Source: Oceanospirillaceae bacterium ASP10-02a
Lineage (GTDB): Bacteria; Pseudomonadota; Gammaproteobacteria; Pseudomonadales; Balneatricaceae
Assembly (NCBI GenBank): GCA_905182035.1
Contig: CAJIZL010000018.1
Location: forward strand, 22,600-86,599
Reading direction: 5' to 3'
Length of the DNA: 64,000 nt
Position 1 is the first letter of the stretch. Every line of letters begins with the position of its first letter. The position numbers and the translations under genes were made by a program. Positions 44,928 to 53,309 of this stretch are shown piece after piece. The notes under the pieces are model-generated. The model ran no database searches and had not been told where the DNA came from. It worked only from the letters and a program-made list of their open reading frames with translations.

Positions 44928-45734
44928 TTAGTTCTGGCTAATGTAATGGTTCACATGACGGGTCTTGATTAACACTTGAACACGACGACTCAAGGTAAGG
45001 TCCTCACCATTCGTTCCCAAGACTGGTAATGTCTCACCCTTGGCAGACATCGCGGTGGCCTTCAGTGTCAAACCATCTAAGAAGTTCGCCACACTGAGCA
45101 TACGTTCTTCAGATAAGGTCATGTTGTAGCCACTCTTTCCCCGTGAGTCAGCATGGCCAATCACTTGCACAGTCACAATACTTTCAGCTTTGGCAGCAGC
45201 CATGGCTAATTGTGTTAGGCTGCCAGAGGCATCCGCTGTCAGCACTGCACTATCGGTATCAAATAATATGGTGGCGTCATAGTTATTGAAGTGATAGGTA
45301 ATCTTAGTCGGTTCAACCACTGTCACTACCGCAGAACTCTCCACAAGAACTGGCGCCTCTTCTTCAACAACAAGCTTAGTCACCACCTCAACAACCACTG
45401 GTGCTGGATCGATAGTAGGCGCTATTAGAAGTGCATCGTTGTTTTCTTCCACAATAATTACAGGCTCTTTTTCTGCTTCTACATGAAGTATTTTAGCCAC
45501 TGCTTTTTGGATTACGGAGAGCAATGATGGTGAAGCTTTAGGGGCGAATTCAGCCATCACAGCATTGTTGTTGATATAATGAATGGTCCGAACAGGGTTG
45601 CCATTACTAGAAACTACGGCTGAGCCATCAGTTGTGGTCCATACTTGACTGTTACCCATTGAACCTGTGGCCAAAGCTGGCATGGTGATCATGGCGACGG
45701 TCATTCCCAAAGCTAACTTAGATATAATTTTCAT
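44928..45734 (-). CDS. OmpA C-terminal-domain cell-envelope protein
   Basis: A 268-residue exported protein. The signal peptide is MKIISKLALGMTVAMITMPA, with cleavage after ALA near residue 22. Residues about 30-150 are low-complexity, rich in valine, glutamate and proline (PAPVVVEVVTKLVVEEEAPV), probably an extended linker. The C-terminal OmpA-type peptidoglycan-binding domain starts at ATILFDTDSAVLTADAS, with VQVIGHADSRGKSGYNMTLS and SAKGETLPVLGTNGEDLTLS, then RRVQVLI. GAGGA precedes the ATG. It may be the counterpart of the OmpA-like component of sortase systems, given the neighbouring kinase pair, but that is weak. Confidence 0.85.
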   Translation of the reverse strand: MKIISKLALGMTVAMITMPALATGSMGNSQVWTTTDGSAVVSSNGNPVRTIHYINNNAVMAEFAPKASPSLLSVIQKAVAKILHVEAEKEPVIIVEENNDALLIAPTIDPAPVVVEVVTKLVVEEEAPVLVESSAVVTVVEPTKITYHFNNYDATILFDTDSAVLTADASGSLTQLAMAAAKAESIVTVQVIGHADSRGKSGYNMTLSEERMLSVANFLDGLTLKATAMSAKGETLPVLGTNGEDLTLSRRVQVLIKTRHVNHYISQN

Positions 45735-45948
45735 GTTAAATTCCTCATTGGTGTCATTTGTCCCAATTGTCTTGGGCTACTTTTTAACCTGATTCTATTT
45801 AACCTGATAAGTGTGAATCTTCTCTGAATAGACCGTGAATAGTTTATGATCAATAATGAAGACATACTGAATTATAACTGGCGAGACGGCATTTAAGGGC
45901 AAATTCGGCCCACCCTATTGCAACCAGCGTAAGTATAAGTTCTGATGA

Positions 45949-46689
45949 GTGAAGTTAATTTGTCCTTCAGCAGAGACATGTATTTTGACGACACACAAAT
46001 GGTGGTGGCTAATAATTGCCGCGACACTAAGTATTGGCGCTATGGCAGAGACTGTAAAACTCAGTCGCAACAACATATGCCACAACGCAAATAGCCCAAG
46101 TTATAATCAAACTAAGCACTTCACACCCTACCCAAGCACCGAAGCCTGTATCAATGCTGGCGGGCGCCTACCAAAGAACCAAATAAAGGCAACAGTTGCC
46201 TCATCTAAATACTCTCGTAAAAAATTTAAACATTGGCTTGATGAGGATGGTGACTGTATTAATACCCGCCACGAGATACTGATTAAAATGAGTTTGTCTC
46301 CCGTGTCATTTAAAACAGACTGCCTTGTCGATACTGGTGATTGGCTAGGACCATACACAGGGTGGCATTATTACAACGCAAGGAATCTAGAGATTGACCA
46401 TCTGGTGCCGCTGAAATGGGCCTGGGACCATGGCGCCAATCTCTGGTCTGCAAGTAAGCGCAAAGCGTTCGCCAACGATGGCGCTAATTTATTTGCAGTA
46501 AAAGCCAGCGTCAACCGGCAAAAAGGCGCTAAAGGTCCAACAATTTGGCTGCCACCAGACTCACAATTCCATTGTAAATATGTGACAAATTTTATAATTA
46601 TTGTGAAGATTTATGGTCTTGTCTTAACACCGAAACACCTGAGTGCACTCAATGACATTAGGATGACAAAGTGCCCTTCAGGTCAGTAG
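45949..46689 (+). CDS. Secreted HNH-type nuclease (DUF1524-like)
   Basis: A predicted extracellular or periplasmic endonuclease. A hydrophobic segment WWWLIIAATLSIGAMA forms the signal peptide. The mature protein has DEDGDCINTRHEILIKMS, a cysteine-bearing TDCLVDTGDW, then the core LEIDHLVPLKWAWDHGANLW with the catalytic DH pair, and NLFAVKASVNRQKGAKGP, the family's Asn/metal region, ending in CKYV. This layout is typical of secreted DUF1524/HNH proteins. The start is uncertain: GTG at 45949 has no good ribosome site and a TTG at 45985 gives a more usual signal peptide. It stands alone; nutritional use of external DNA is a likely role. Confidence 0.8.
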   Translation: MKLICPSAETCILTTHKWWWLIIAATLSIGAMAETVKLSRNNICHNANSPSYNQTKHFTPYPSTEACINAGGRLPKNQIKATVASSKYSRKKFKHWLDEDGDCINTRHEILIKMSLSPVSFKTDCLVDTGDWLGPYTGWHYYNARNLEIDHLVPLKWAWDHGANLWSASKRKAFANDGANLFAVKASVNRQKGAKGPTIWLPPDSQFHCKYVTNFIIIVKIYGLVLTPKHLSALNDIRMTKCPSGQ

Positions 46690-46983
46690 GTGGGCTAGAA
46701 TTTGTATCAGCATAATATGTCACTCCAACTACTACTTTTTCCTGTGAATGCTGGCAAATACTGCGGTTAAAGAAACCGTGATCAGATCAACAAATATTCT
46801 TAAAAGGGCTTTTTGGTAAATACAGTGCAACGCTTTAAAAATTTTCTGATGGTTCCTTTAATCTAATAAAAACCACCATTACGTACCTCCTCTTTTTATG
46901 TTCATACATTGCCTGCCTAAACCTTAGTCCTCATTAATATGGCCATCATGAATTCTTGTAAGCGTAATTATTGAATTAGGACC

Positions 46984-48318
46984 CTAGCTATCAAAAAAAT
47001 ACTTTGTAACTATCACCCTATCCTCTTTTAGCAACTGCAAGACATTTGCCGATCCTCCACAGCTCAAAAACTTGGACTCGATTTCTGCACGGTTCATTGG
47101 CCGCATAGGCCCACCTCGCACATCACCAATCGTCCGCGTGGCAGACCGGCCATCATGTAACGTGATTTCAACCGTGTCAGGGGCTTCAGCGCTCAGGTCT
47201 TCTAATTCATCGCCCAAAGGGTATTGATCTAGGACAATACGCGAGGCCAACGTTTGAACGTCAGATCGGGTCAACGCCTCAGCAGCAAAATCTGCTAGGG
47301 TAATGGACCCTTTAAGCAAAGCCGTCGCCACGCAATAGGTTGTACTAAAGCGCGCTTGTGCCGCAGTGCTGGCACTTTTGATCCCCGCAACGCGGGCAAA
47401 TGGCTCTGGCATCCGTACGCTCACCTGTGCGATTTGACCAGCGTTCGGTTTAAGGTGGATATTGAGGGCAAGTGCCGCTTCTATTGCGCGGTGCGTATAG
47501 GCGCAGCTTGGCCAGGGTTTGCGCAAGATAGGGTAGTCTAAAACTGCGTTTCCAAGCTGTGCCGTTGCAATAACATTCCGAAGCGGCGACGAACTTGGTG
47601 CGCCGTAAAGGTCCAAAAAGCCATAGGCGCCATCCCAGATATCTGCCACAGCAGTCAATCCACTTTCCGCCAAAAAAGCCGCCTGCAATCCTGCCCGTGC
47701 TGCTAATCCTGCGTGTAACGCTTTGGTATCCGTCGCAAACTGAAGCTTCATTCCAGCTGAGGCGCTTGTGGCAAGTGACATCGCATTCGCAATCCCATCC
47801 TTGTCGAGACCAAGGGCAACAGCCACTGCAGCCGACGTCCCAATCGGTCCGAGTGTGGACGTCGCATGCCAACCGCGCAAATAATGCCCGTACCCAAGAG
47901 CCTGCCCCAGCCGCACAATCACCTCATAGCCTACGAGCCATGCAGTGGTAATATCCGAAACAGATAACCCTTGGCGCTGCGCTACAGCCAGAAGAGCGCC
48001 AAGAATCGAAGCACTAGGGTGAGTGGACCCAGCGGCCTCATAGTCATCGAAATCAAGGGCATGCGCACGCACGCCATTGACCAGCGCAGCAGCACCTAGA
48101 ACAAGACCAGCACCGCCACCAACTGGCACCACCGTGCCAGTCTCACCAGCGCCCAGCATTGCCTTGACGCAACGTTCGGATTGGATTTCACTTCGGCCTG
48201 CAATCATACACGCTACCGTATCGAGCAAGGCCAGATGCGCCTCAGCGTGAACATAACCTGTAAAACTACTCTGTGGGTCTTGGGCCCAATCGGCGACCCA
48301 ATGATTGAAAGCTATCAT
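46984..48318 (-). CDS. MmgE/PrpD family protein
   Basis: A 444-residue protein of the MmgE/PrpD family (2-methylcitrate dehydratase, cis-aconitate decarboxylase and iminodisuccinate epimerase relatives). Features: HLALLDTVACMIAGRS near the N-terminus, ALDFDDYEAAGSTHPSASIL with the active-site aspartate and histidine, GWHATSTLGPIGTSAAVAVA, and KPWPSCAYTHRAIEAALAL. The ATG at 48318 fits the family; a frame to 48363 is longer. Its codon choice looks more GC-rich than the surrounding genes, hinting at acquisition. It lies beyond the terminator of the transporter/dehydrogenase operon and is separately expressed. The substrate cannot be told from the sequence. Confidence 0.85.
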   Translation of the reverse strand: MIAFNHWVADWAQDPQSSFTGYVHAEAHLALLDTVACMIAGRSEIQSERCVKAMLGAGETGTVVPVGGGAGLVLGAAALVNGVRAHALDFDDYEAAGSTHPSASILGALLAVAQRQGLSVSDITTAWLVGYEVIVRLGQALGYGHYLRGWHATSTLGPIGTSAAVAVALGLDKDGIANAMSLATSASAGMKLQFATDTKALHAGLAARAGLQAAFLAESGLTAVADIWDGAYGFLDLYGAPSSSPLRNVIATAQLGNAVLDYPILRKPWPSCAYTHRAIEAALALNIHLKPNAGQIAQVSVRMPEPFARVAGIKSASTAAQARFSTTYCVATALLKGSITLADFAAEALTRSDVQTLASRIVLDQYPLGDELEDLSAEAPDTVEITLHDGRSATRTIGDVRGGPMRPMNRAEIESKFLSCGGSANVLQLLKEDRVIVTKYFFDS

Positions 48319-48489
48319 TCTATGCTCTTTGTCTAAGTTAAATTCGAGATATGGCGCGCCCATAGCACTGCATCACTGGCTAGGGCGAGTGCTTTTTTTA
48401 GTAGTAACAAATTCAAATGGATGATGTCAAGGCTTGAGCTTTTGCTTCTTTGGCCATATAGCCACACGCAATTGGGTAATCGCAAGGGC

Positions 48490-48527
48490 AAAAAAAAGAC
48501 GCCCTACAAAGTAAACCGTCTTTTTTT
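48490..48527. terminator. Bidirectional terminator below the transporter/dehydrogenase operon
   Basis: AAAAAAAAGACG and CGTCTTTTTTT pair across a 15-base loop, giving a T-tract in both directions. It lies just after the stop of the solute-binding-fold gene (48546) and marks the end of that operon. Confidence 0.7.
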
Positions 48528-48535
48528 AACAATAG

Positions 48536-48544
48536 TGGTGGGTG
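48536..48544 (+). repeat. 9-bp copy of the tRNA-Val 3' end (possible attachment-site remnant)
   Basis: TGGTGGGTG here repeats the last nine bases of the tRNA-Val gene including its CCA (60385-60393, same orientation). The copy lies immediately after the stop of the last gene of the transporter/dehydrogenase operon. Nine bases can match by chance, so this is only suggestive. Confidence 0.3.
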
Positions 48545-48545
48545 T

Positions 48546-49277
48546 TTAGTCCTGTAGTTTTGTAAAACAGTGACTAGGATATGTAATGCCAGCTAAGTGC
48601 TGACGCCAAATACGTGAAACGGAGCCAGCTTCAATCAGACTATTTAAGGCACTATCAAGTGCCTTTTTTAATTCGACTTGATTTTTCTGCATAGCTGCGC
48701 CCCATAAATTAGCACTTTTGACAGTAAAGGCGAGTTTATAACGAGGGTCAGTTAAGAGTTCCCCAAATGCTGGTTCATCATCCACAACAGCATCAACCTC
48801 GCCTGTTGTTAAGGCGCCAATCATGTCTGCAAAAACGTCATCCGACTGACCTGAAAAAGCAACCTGTTGGCATCCCAACCAAGATTTTGCCAATGCCATA
48901 TTAGTACTGCCGGCGATGGCAGCCACTTGTAAACCTTCAAGGTCTGACGGGCTAGCTATGTTCGCATCACAACACACCAGCACAGATTCATCAAAGGCCG
49001 CGTAGGGCCTAGAAAATAGAAAACGTTCTTTTCGAGTGGGGGTTATTGCACAACCACACCAAATGGCATCTGCTTTATTGTCAAACAATGCCAGTTCAAA
49101 ATCAGACCACCGAGTAAATAGCCAATTGAGTTCAAGACCCAAATGCTGGGCTAATATTTGGGCCACCGCTGGTTCATAGCCGAAGCGCTGGCCCTGATCA
49201 TCAGTGCTAAATAGCGGCATGGCGTCTAAGTCTGCACAAATTAATGTTAAGCACCCATTTTTTACTGTATTTATCAC
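48546..49277 (-). CDS. Solute-binding protein family 3 fold protein without a signal peptide
   Basis: A 243-residue protein with the amino-acid-type periplasmic binding fold: GYEPAVAQILAQHLGLELNW near the N-terminus, CAITPTRKERFLFSRPYAAF (the family's T-x-ER-x-FS-PY motif), then LEGLQVAAIAGSTN and GEVDAVVDDEPAF. It begins GTG-ATA-AAT and the first residues (INTVKNGCLTLICADL) go straight into the first beta strand, so there is no export signal. The GTG has GGAG five bases upstream and overlaps the stop of a 30-codon ORF. A cytoplasmic enzyme or sensor role is more likely than transport. It is the last gene of a chain of overlapping genes that includes a betaine-type ABC permease and GlpABC-like subunits. 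Confidence 0.75.
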   Translation of the reverse strand: MINTVKNGCLTLICADLDAMPLFSTDDQGQRFGYEPAVAQILAQHLGLELNWLFTRWSDFELALFDNKADAIWCGCAITPTRKERFLFSRPYAAFDESVLVCCDANIASPSDLEGLQVAAIAGSTNMALAKSWLGCQQVAFSGQSDDVFADMIGALTTGEVDAVVDDEPAFGELLTDPRYKLAFTVKSANLWGAAMQKNQVELKKALDSALNSLIEAGSVSRIWRQHLAGITYPSHCFTKLQD

Positions 49278-49366
49278 ACTGTCTCCGAAGACTTCAGGTA
49301 ATCACCAAGAGCAACAGTTCTAGTACCATCCTCATGCCACAGTATTGAAAAATAGTTTTCATCCAT
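49274..49366 (-). CDS. Putative 30-residue small protein, translationally coupled
   Basis: The ATG at 49366 lies one base after the stop of glpC, and its TGA overlaps the GTG of the next gene (GTGA). It encodes 30 residues, acidic and soluble (MDENYFSILWHEDG then TRTVALGDYLKSSETV). It has no signal or membrane segment and I do not recognise it. Its exact fit between two coupled genes argues for translation, at least to hand ribosomes on; whether the peptide itself functions is open. Confidence 0.45.
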   Translation of the reverse strand: MDENYFSILWHEDGTRTVALGDYLKSSETV

Positions 49367-49367
49367 T

Positions 49368-50627
49368 TTATTGTCTGCCAAGTGATTGCATAAGCAATTG
49401 TACAGGATGTATGCTTGGCACAGATGACTTTGCTTCAATACTCCATCTACAGGTCTCGCTATCACAAATAACAAAATCCGGATTGAACTCTTTTATTTGA
49501 TCAATTAGGGCTGTCCCGATGGAGGTGGCGATATCGTATTTATCCTTATCGTAACCGTATGTTCCGCCCACACCGCAACAATCGGCCTTAGAAAGCTCTA
49601 AATGCAATCCTGGGATGAGTTGCAGAAGCTCGACGGCAGGCTGCCCAATATGGTGTCCACGTAATTGGCAGGGGCCATGGTAGAGAACACGCAGAGGCAG
49701 CTCTTTTGCATTTTCGCGAATATCGTCCATGTGCCTTTCCCGCAGGAACTCGCATGCATCGACAACGGCGTTTGCCACCGTTCTTGATTTTGTATCTGTC
49801 ATGTCCAAATAAGCTGAATATTTTGATCGGATCGTGAGGCTGCAACTGGTTGAGGTAAAAATGACAGGTGTATTGTTGCTTGCGGATGGATGGAGTGCGT
49901 CGATCAAGTTTATCGCTCGCGCACGGGTTGGCTTCCATTCACCGCTTGAGAGCATAGGTAGTGAACAGCATAGGTCTGTCGGAACATCCACCCGATATCC
50001 CAGATGATTAAGCACACCAACCATTGCCTTACCAACATCCGGGTCAAAATTATCGATGGAGCACCCGATAAAATATGAGATTCTCGGACCATCTGGTTGA
50101 GTGTGATTAGTAAACCAACGCTTAAAAACAGGGCCATGAACTTTGGGGAGTGGTGCATCGCGATGAATGCCAGTGGCTTTTTCTATTAAAAACCGCAGCA
50201 ATCCATTATTCAGCATGAAGTTGGATAAACTAGGTAATAATCCACTTAATTTACCAATTAAATCAGGTCTATTGAGGATACGTTGACCGACCTTCAACTC
50301 AGTTCCTTCGTTAAATGATACTGCCTTGGCCACTGTGATGATATCAGTAATCGCAACATCGTTTGGGCAGACGCTGGTGCAGATACCACATCCGCTGCAC
50401 AGGAATGGGGATAGTTCAGACAGAGATTCAATAGCGCGAAACCGCTGAGCCTGCGGTCCTGTGTACTTTGGCCCTGGAAACTTTCCTGTTACAGATGCTA
50501 CGGGGCAGTGTGCATCACAGATTCCACACTTCGTACATAAATCCATAGAAGACAAAATAGCTTTTTGATCTCGCACCTTGTGAGCATGTGGGCTTGAAAA
50601 TTCTGCAATAGTATTTTTTTTCAGCAT
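49368..50627 (-). CDS. glpC: GlpC-like iron-sulfur subunit of an anaerobic-type glycerol-3-phosphate dehydrogenase
   Basis: A 419-residue iron-sulfur protein that in the GlpABC complex accepts electrons from the FAD subunits and passes them to membrane quinones. Two 4Fe-4S motifs lie at CTKCGICDAHCPV (about residues 31-43) and CSGCGICTSVCP (about 77-88). Two CCG domains follow, with DLCCSLPM and ADCCGVGGTYGYD. Cysteine patterns match GlpC and heterodisulfide-reductase-type subunits. It starts two bases after the kinase stop, and the gene order A-B-kinase-C is unusual because the kinase separates C from its partners. Whether the natural substrate is glycerol-3-phosphate or another polyol phosphate is uncertain. 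Confidence 0.87.
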   Translation of the reverse strand: MLKKNTIAEFSSPHAHKVRDQKAILSSMDLCTKCGICDAHCPVASVTGKFPGPKYTGPQAQRFRAIESLSELSPFLCSGCGICTSVCPNDVAITDIITVAKAVSFNEGTELKVGQRILNRPDLIGKLSGLLPSLSNFMLNNGLLRFLIEKATGIHRDAPLPKVHGPVFKRWFTNHTQPDGPRISYFIGCSIDNFDPDVGKAMVGVLNHLGYRVDVPTDLCCSLPMLSSGEWKPTRARAINLIDALHPSASNNTPVIFTSTSCSLTIRSKYSAYLDMTDTKSRTVANAVVDACEFLRERHMDDIRENAKELPLRVLYHGPCQLRGHHIGQPAVELLQLIPGLHLELSKADCCGVGGTYGYDKDKYDIATSIGTALIDQIKEFNPDFVICDSETCRWSIEAKSSVPSIHPVQLLMQSLGRQ

Positions 50628-50629
50628 GG

Positions 50630-52123
50630 CTACGCCTTTATCCTTTTGCAGACATCGTGGACACTAGTCTGCCACTTTGCCCAGAGATCGGTACGTTCAT
50701 CCGTTCCCATAGATGGTTCATAAATATCGGCATCTTGCTTGATTGCAACGACATCACGGGTCGTCATCTGGCCCGCTCCAATGGCAGCAAGGTATGCAGC
50801 CCCAAGTGCCGTCATGTCAGGCTCGCGCGATACCAACACAGGCATGTTGAGCAGATCAGATTGACGTTGCATAAGGTAGCAATTTTTCGAAGGGCCACCA
50901 TCAGCTCGAACTTCCTGAATGCTGCCGTTTAACTTCGTATTTAAGGCATGGACGATATCAGCACACTGGAAAGCGATGCCATCAAGCAGTGCACGTGCAA
51001 TATGTCCAGGTTCTGTATCAAGACCTAACCCAGTTATGCTTGCCCGTGCATTTGATTCCCAATGCGGGGCCGATAATCCGGTAAAACCAGGAACCATTGA
51101 GACCCCACCGGAATCAGTTACACTAAATGCCATATCACTTGATGCCTTTGCTGAAGAAAGCCAGCCGGAGCGCACCATCCAGTCGATTGCTGAACCGACA
51201 GAGAATACCCCGCCCTCAACGGTATAATCAACCCTGCCATCAATCTCCCATGCGATGAATACTGGAAGCTTGCCATCAGGTTCTACGGGGGTTGTTCCGG
51301 TGTTGACTTCAATAAAGGCACCCGTGCCGTATGTGGCTTTCACCACAGTGTTATCCTGACACCCTTGCGAAAACAAGGCGGCATGGGCATCGACTACATC
51401 AGCCGTAATTGCAATTTTTACACCACCAAAATCTGGATGAGATGCAAGGCCAAAATCCCCACAACTGGGACGGATTTCAGGCAAGGTTTGCTCATGTAGA
51501 TCGAGAGCCTGAAGGAGATCATTATCCCAGATCATATTTCGCAAGTTAAAGAGTGCTGTGCGTGACGCTGTCCCGGAGTCGGTCGCATGCACCTCACCAC
51601 CAGTCAGCCTGTCGATCACGTACGTTTCTGTTCCGCCCAAGCGTAAAGTGCCTTTATCAAGAGCTGATTTAATCTCAGCGACATTATCGATTAGCCAGCG
51701 AAATTTCGTGGCAGAAAAATAGGGGTCGAGGTGTATGCCCGTCCGTTCGCGCACTAATGCGTCTACACCTTTAGCAGCTAGCGCATCACAGATATCGGAA
51801 TTTCGGCGATCTTCCCAGGACAAGGCGGGGCCAATTCCCATACCACCTCCCGATGTCCAAGCCATGCTCGTCTCACCCTGATTAGCAAACCCGATCCCCT
51901 GAACATCACTCCAGGATAACTCAGCCTTTTTCAGAGCACCGGATGCAGCACCTAGACTAGATTGCAAAAAATCTTCCGGATCATGCTCAACCCACCCTAC
52001 TTGCGGCATTCTTTTGGGCATGGGGATAGAATGGCTCGACAGTTTCCCACGTTCTGGATCAAACACCAATGCTGTTGTGGTCGTGCCACCATGGTCTATA
52101 CCGATGAAAATTCCACTATCCAT
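50630..52123 (-). CDS. FGGY-family carbohydrate kinase, glycerol kinase-like
   Basis: A 497-residue kinase closely following glycerol kinase: IGIDHGGTTTTALVFDPERG (ATP phosphate loop), GWVEHDPEDF, LSWEDRRNSD (W103), LDPYFSATKFRWLIDN (Y135), DVVDAHAALFSQG (D245), TYGTGAF (F270) and the C-terminal VRADGGPSKN. Most residues known to contact glycerol are kept, but the NQRET motif reads NQGET (G83), losing the arginine that binds glycerol's hydroxyls. So the substrate may be a larger or modified polyol. It lies between glpB (8-base overlap, with GGATGAAAA as ribosome site) and glpC (two bases), inside an operon with a betaine-type transporter. The fold is certain; the glycerol assignment is not. 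Confidence 0.83.
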   Translation of the reverse strand: MDSGIFIGIDHGGTTTTALVFDPERGKLSSHSIPMPKRMPQVGWVEHDPEDFLQSSLGAASGALKKAELSWSDVQGIGFANQGETSMAWTSGGGMGIGPALSWEDRRNSDICDALAAKGVDALVRERTGIHLDPYFSATKFRWLIDNVAEIKSALDKGTLRLGGTETYVIDRLTGGEVHATDSGTASRTALFNLRNMIWDNDLLQALDLHEQTLPEIRPSCGDFGLASHPDFGGVKIAITADVVDAHAALFSQGCQDNTVVKATYGTGAFIEVNTGTTPVEPDGKLPVFIAWEIDGRVDYTVEGGVFSVGSAIDWMVRSGWLSSAKASSDMAFSVTDSGGVSMVPGFTGLSAPHWESNARASITGLGLDTEPGHIARALLDGIAFQCADIVHALNTKLNGSIQEVRADGGPSKNCYLMQRQSDLLNMPVLVSREPDMTALGAAYLAAIGAGQMTTRDVVAIKQDADIYEPSMGTDERTDLWAKWQTSVHDVCKRIKA

Positions 52124-53309
52124 TTTTCATCCCCATTAATTGGTTATGGGCCGTCTCCGCAGCGACCCATCCGGTTGAAATGCATACACCTTCGCAAGAG
52201 CTCTCTTGAGCCGGATTCCAGTGACTTAGGCTCCTGCCTGTAACACATACATTCCGATATCCTTTCAGAGGACGCAGTTCATTATCGGTTTCGACCCCCG
52301 CCATATGCAGAGCATGTAAAGATGTATCAACAGAAACAGCGCTTAACGGTTCACTTTGATAAACCTCAAGCCCTAATGATGTTTCATGGACATTGCCATG
52401 AGAATCGATATCTAACCCCCCCATAAGGACACCACCGGTCGATACAATAAAAATTGAAGCTTCATAAGACCTCCCTATATCATCCGTGACCGCGATACAG
52501 TGCGAGCCATTCGAGCGATGCTCAATAATCTTCACACCTGAATGAATAGAGACCTTTTGCTGTTTCAAATTACTTGTTAGGTCATCATCTAGTCGCATAC
52601 CAGGTATGCTTGGCGGTAGGGTTGAAACTTCCCGACAGGGAATGCCTATTATCTTTTCAGCTTCATTCATAATTCGTTGATGATCTTTGAATCCCATAAC
52701 CGCAGCAAACAATAAAACTTCCGTTTCGTCCGAAAGGGACTCTTTCAAACCTAGAAAAAAGGAAGCAGGGTCTTCCAGACGATCGAACGATTTCGCCAGT
52801 GCTGCGTTTTTAGAAAACACATCAGGGGCCTCAAATTCAAGAACACTGACCTTATAGCCAGCCCTATTGAGTTCATTGGAAGCCAGGTGTGCTGTGAAAT
52901 CTCCGTGGTTTCGGAATTGAACTATGGTAGCATTTTTATTTTTTATATCGTCGAATGTTGCTTGCCAAGGTAAGGCTCTATACACCGGAATACCAAGCCC
53001 AGCAGGGCTGACAGAAAGGATATTGCTGCCGTCATTTTTTTTGTAAAACCATTCCAGTGCTAAGCGAACATTGGAAGTGCCAATCCTTCGGTATGGGTGA
53101 TGACTATTCAGACTTTCAATTGCCTCAAATGGATTTTTGACCATCTGTTCAGACGAATCAAATCCCAAGACATGCTCTCCGGCAGAAGAATAATGTAGAG
53201 ATCCCGCTCCCACCGCCAGAATTCGGACTGTGTAACCATACTCAACAAGCCGGGTTGCTGCGATTAGCCCATCCAATTCTGCACCGATGATAATGACATC
53301 CGTTTTCAT
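52116..53309 (-). CDS. glpB: GlpB-like subunit of an anaerobic-type glycerol-3-phosphate dehydrogenase
   Basis: A 397-residue flavoprotein-fold subunit resembling GlpB. It opens MKTDVIIIGAELDGLIAATR, followed by GAGSLHYSSAGEHVLGFD, the GlpB pattern of a Ser-rich stretch after the first Rossmann fold, and CREVSTLPPSIPGMRLDDDL. The end is NWVAAE-like (CEGVCISTGWVAAETAH). The dinucleotide glycine motif GxGxxG is changed to GAELDG, so FAD binding may be weakened or lost. It overlaps glpA by four bases (ATGA) and the kinase by eight. In E. coli this subunit is FAD-bearing and acts with GlpA. Confidence 0.8.
   Translation of the reverse strand: MKTDVIIIGAELDGLIAATRLVEYGYTVRILAVGAGSLHYSSAGEHVLGFDSSEQMVKNPFEAIESLNSHHPYRRIGTSNVRLALEWFYKKNDGSNILSVSPAGLGIPVYRALPWQATFDDIKNKNATIVQFRNHGDFTAHLASNELNRAGYKVSVLEFEAPDVFSKNAALAKSFDRLEDPASFFLGLKESLSDETEVLLFAAVMGFKDHQRIMNEAEKIIGIPCREVSTLPPSIPGMRLDDDLTSNLKQQKVSIHSGVKIIEHRSNGSHCIAVTDDIGRSYEASIFIVSTGGVLMGGLDIDSHGNVHETSLGLEVYQSEPLSAVSVDTSLHALHMAGVETDNELRPLKGYRNVCVTGRSLSHWNPAQESSCEGVCISTGWVAAETAHNQLMGMKNG

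Noticed and set aside
47450..47872. 140-codon minus-strand frame within the MmgE/PrpD gene
   Set aside because: It is an out-of-frame shadow of a strongly supported gene, cysteine- and arginine-rich as expected for frame-shifted GC-rich coding DNA.
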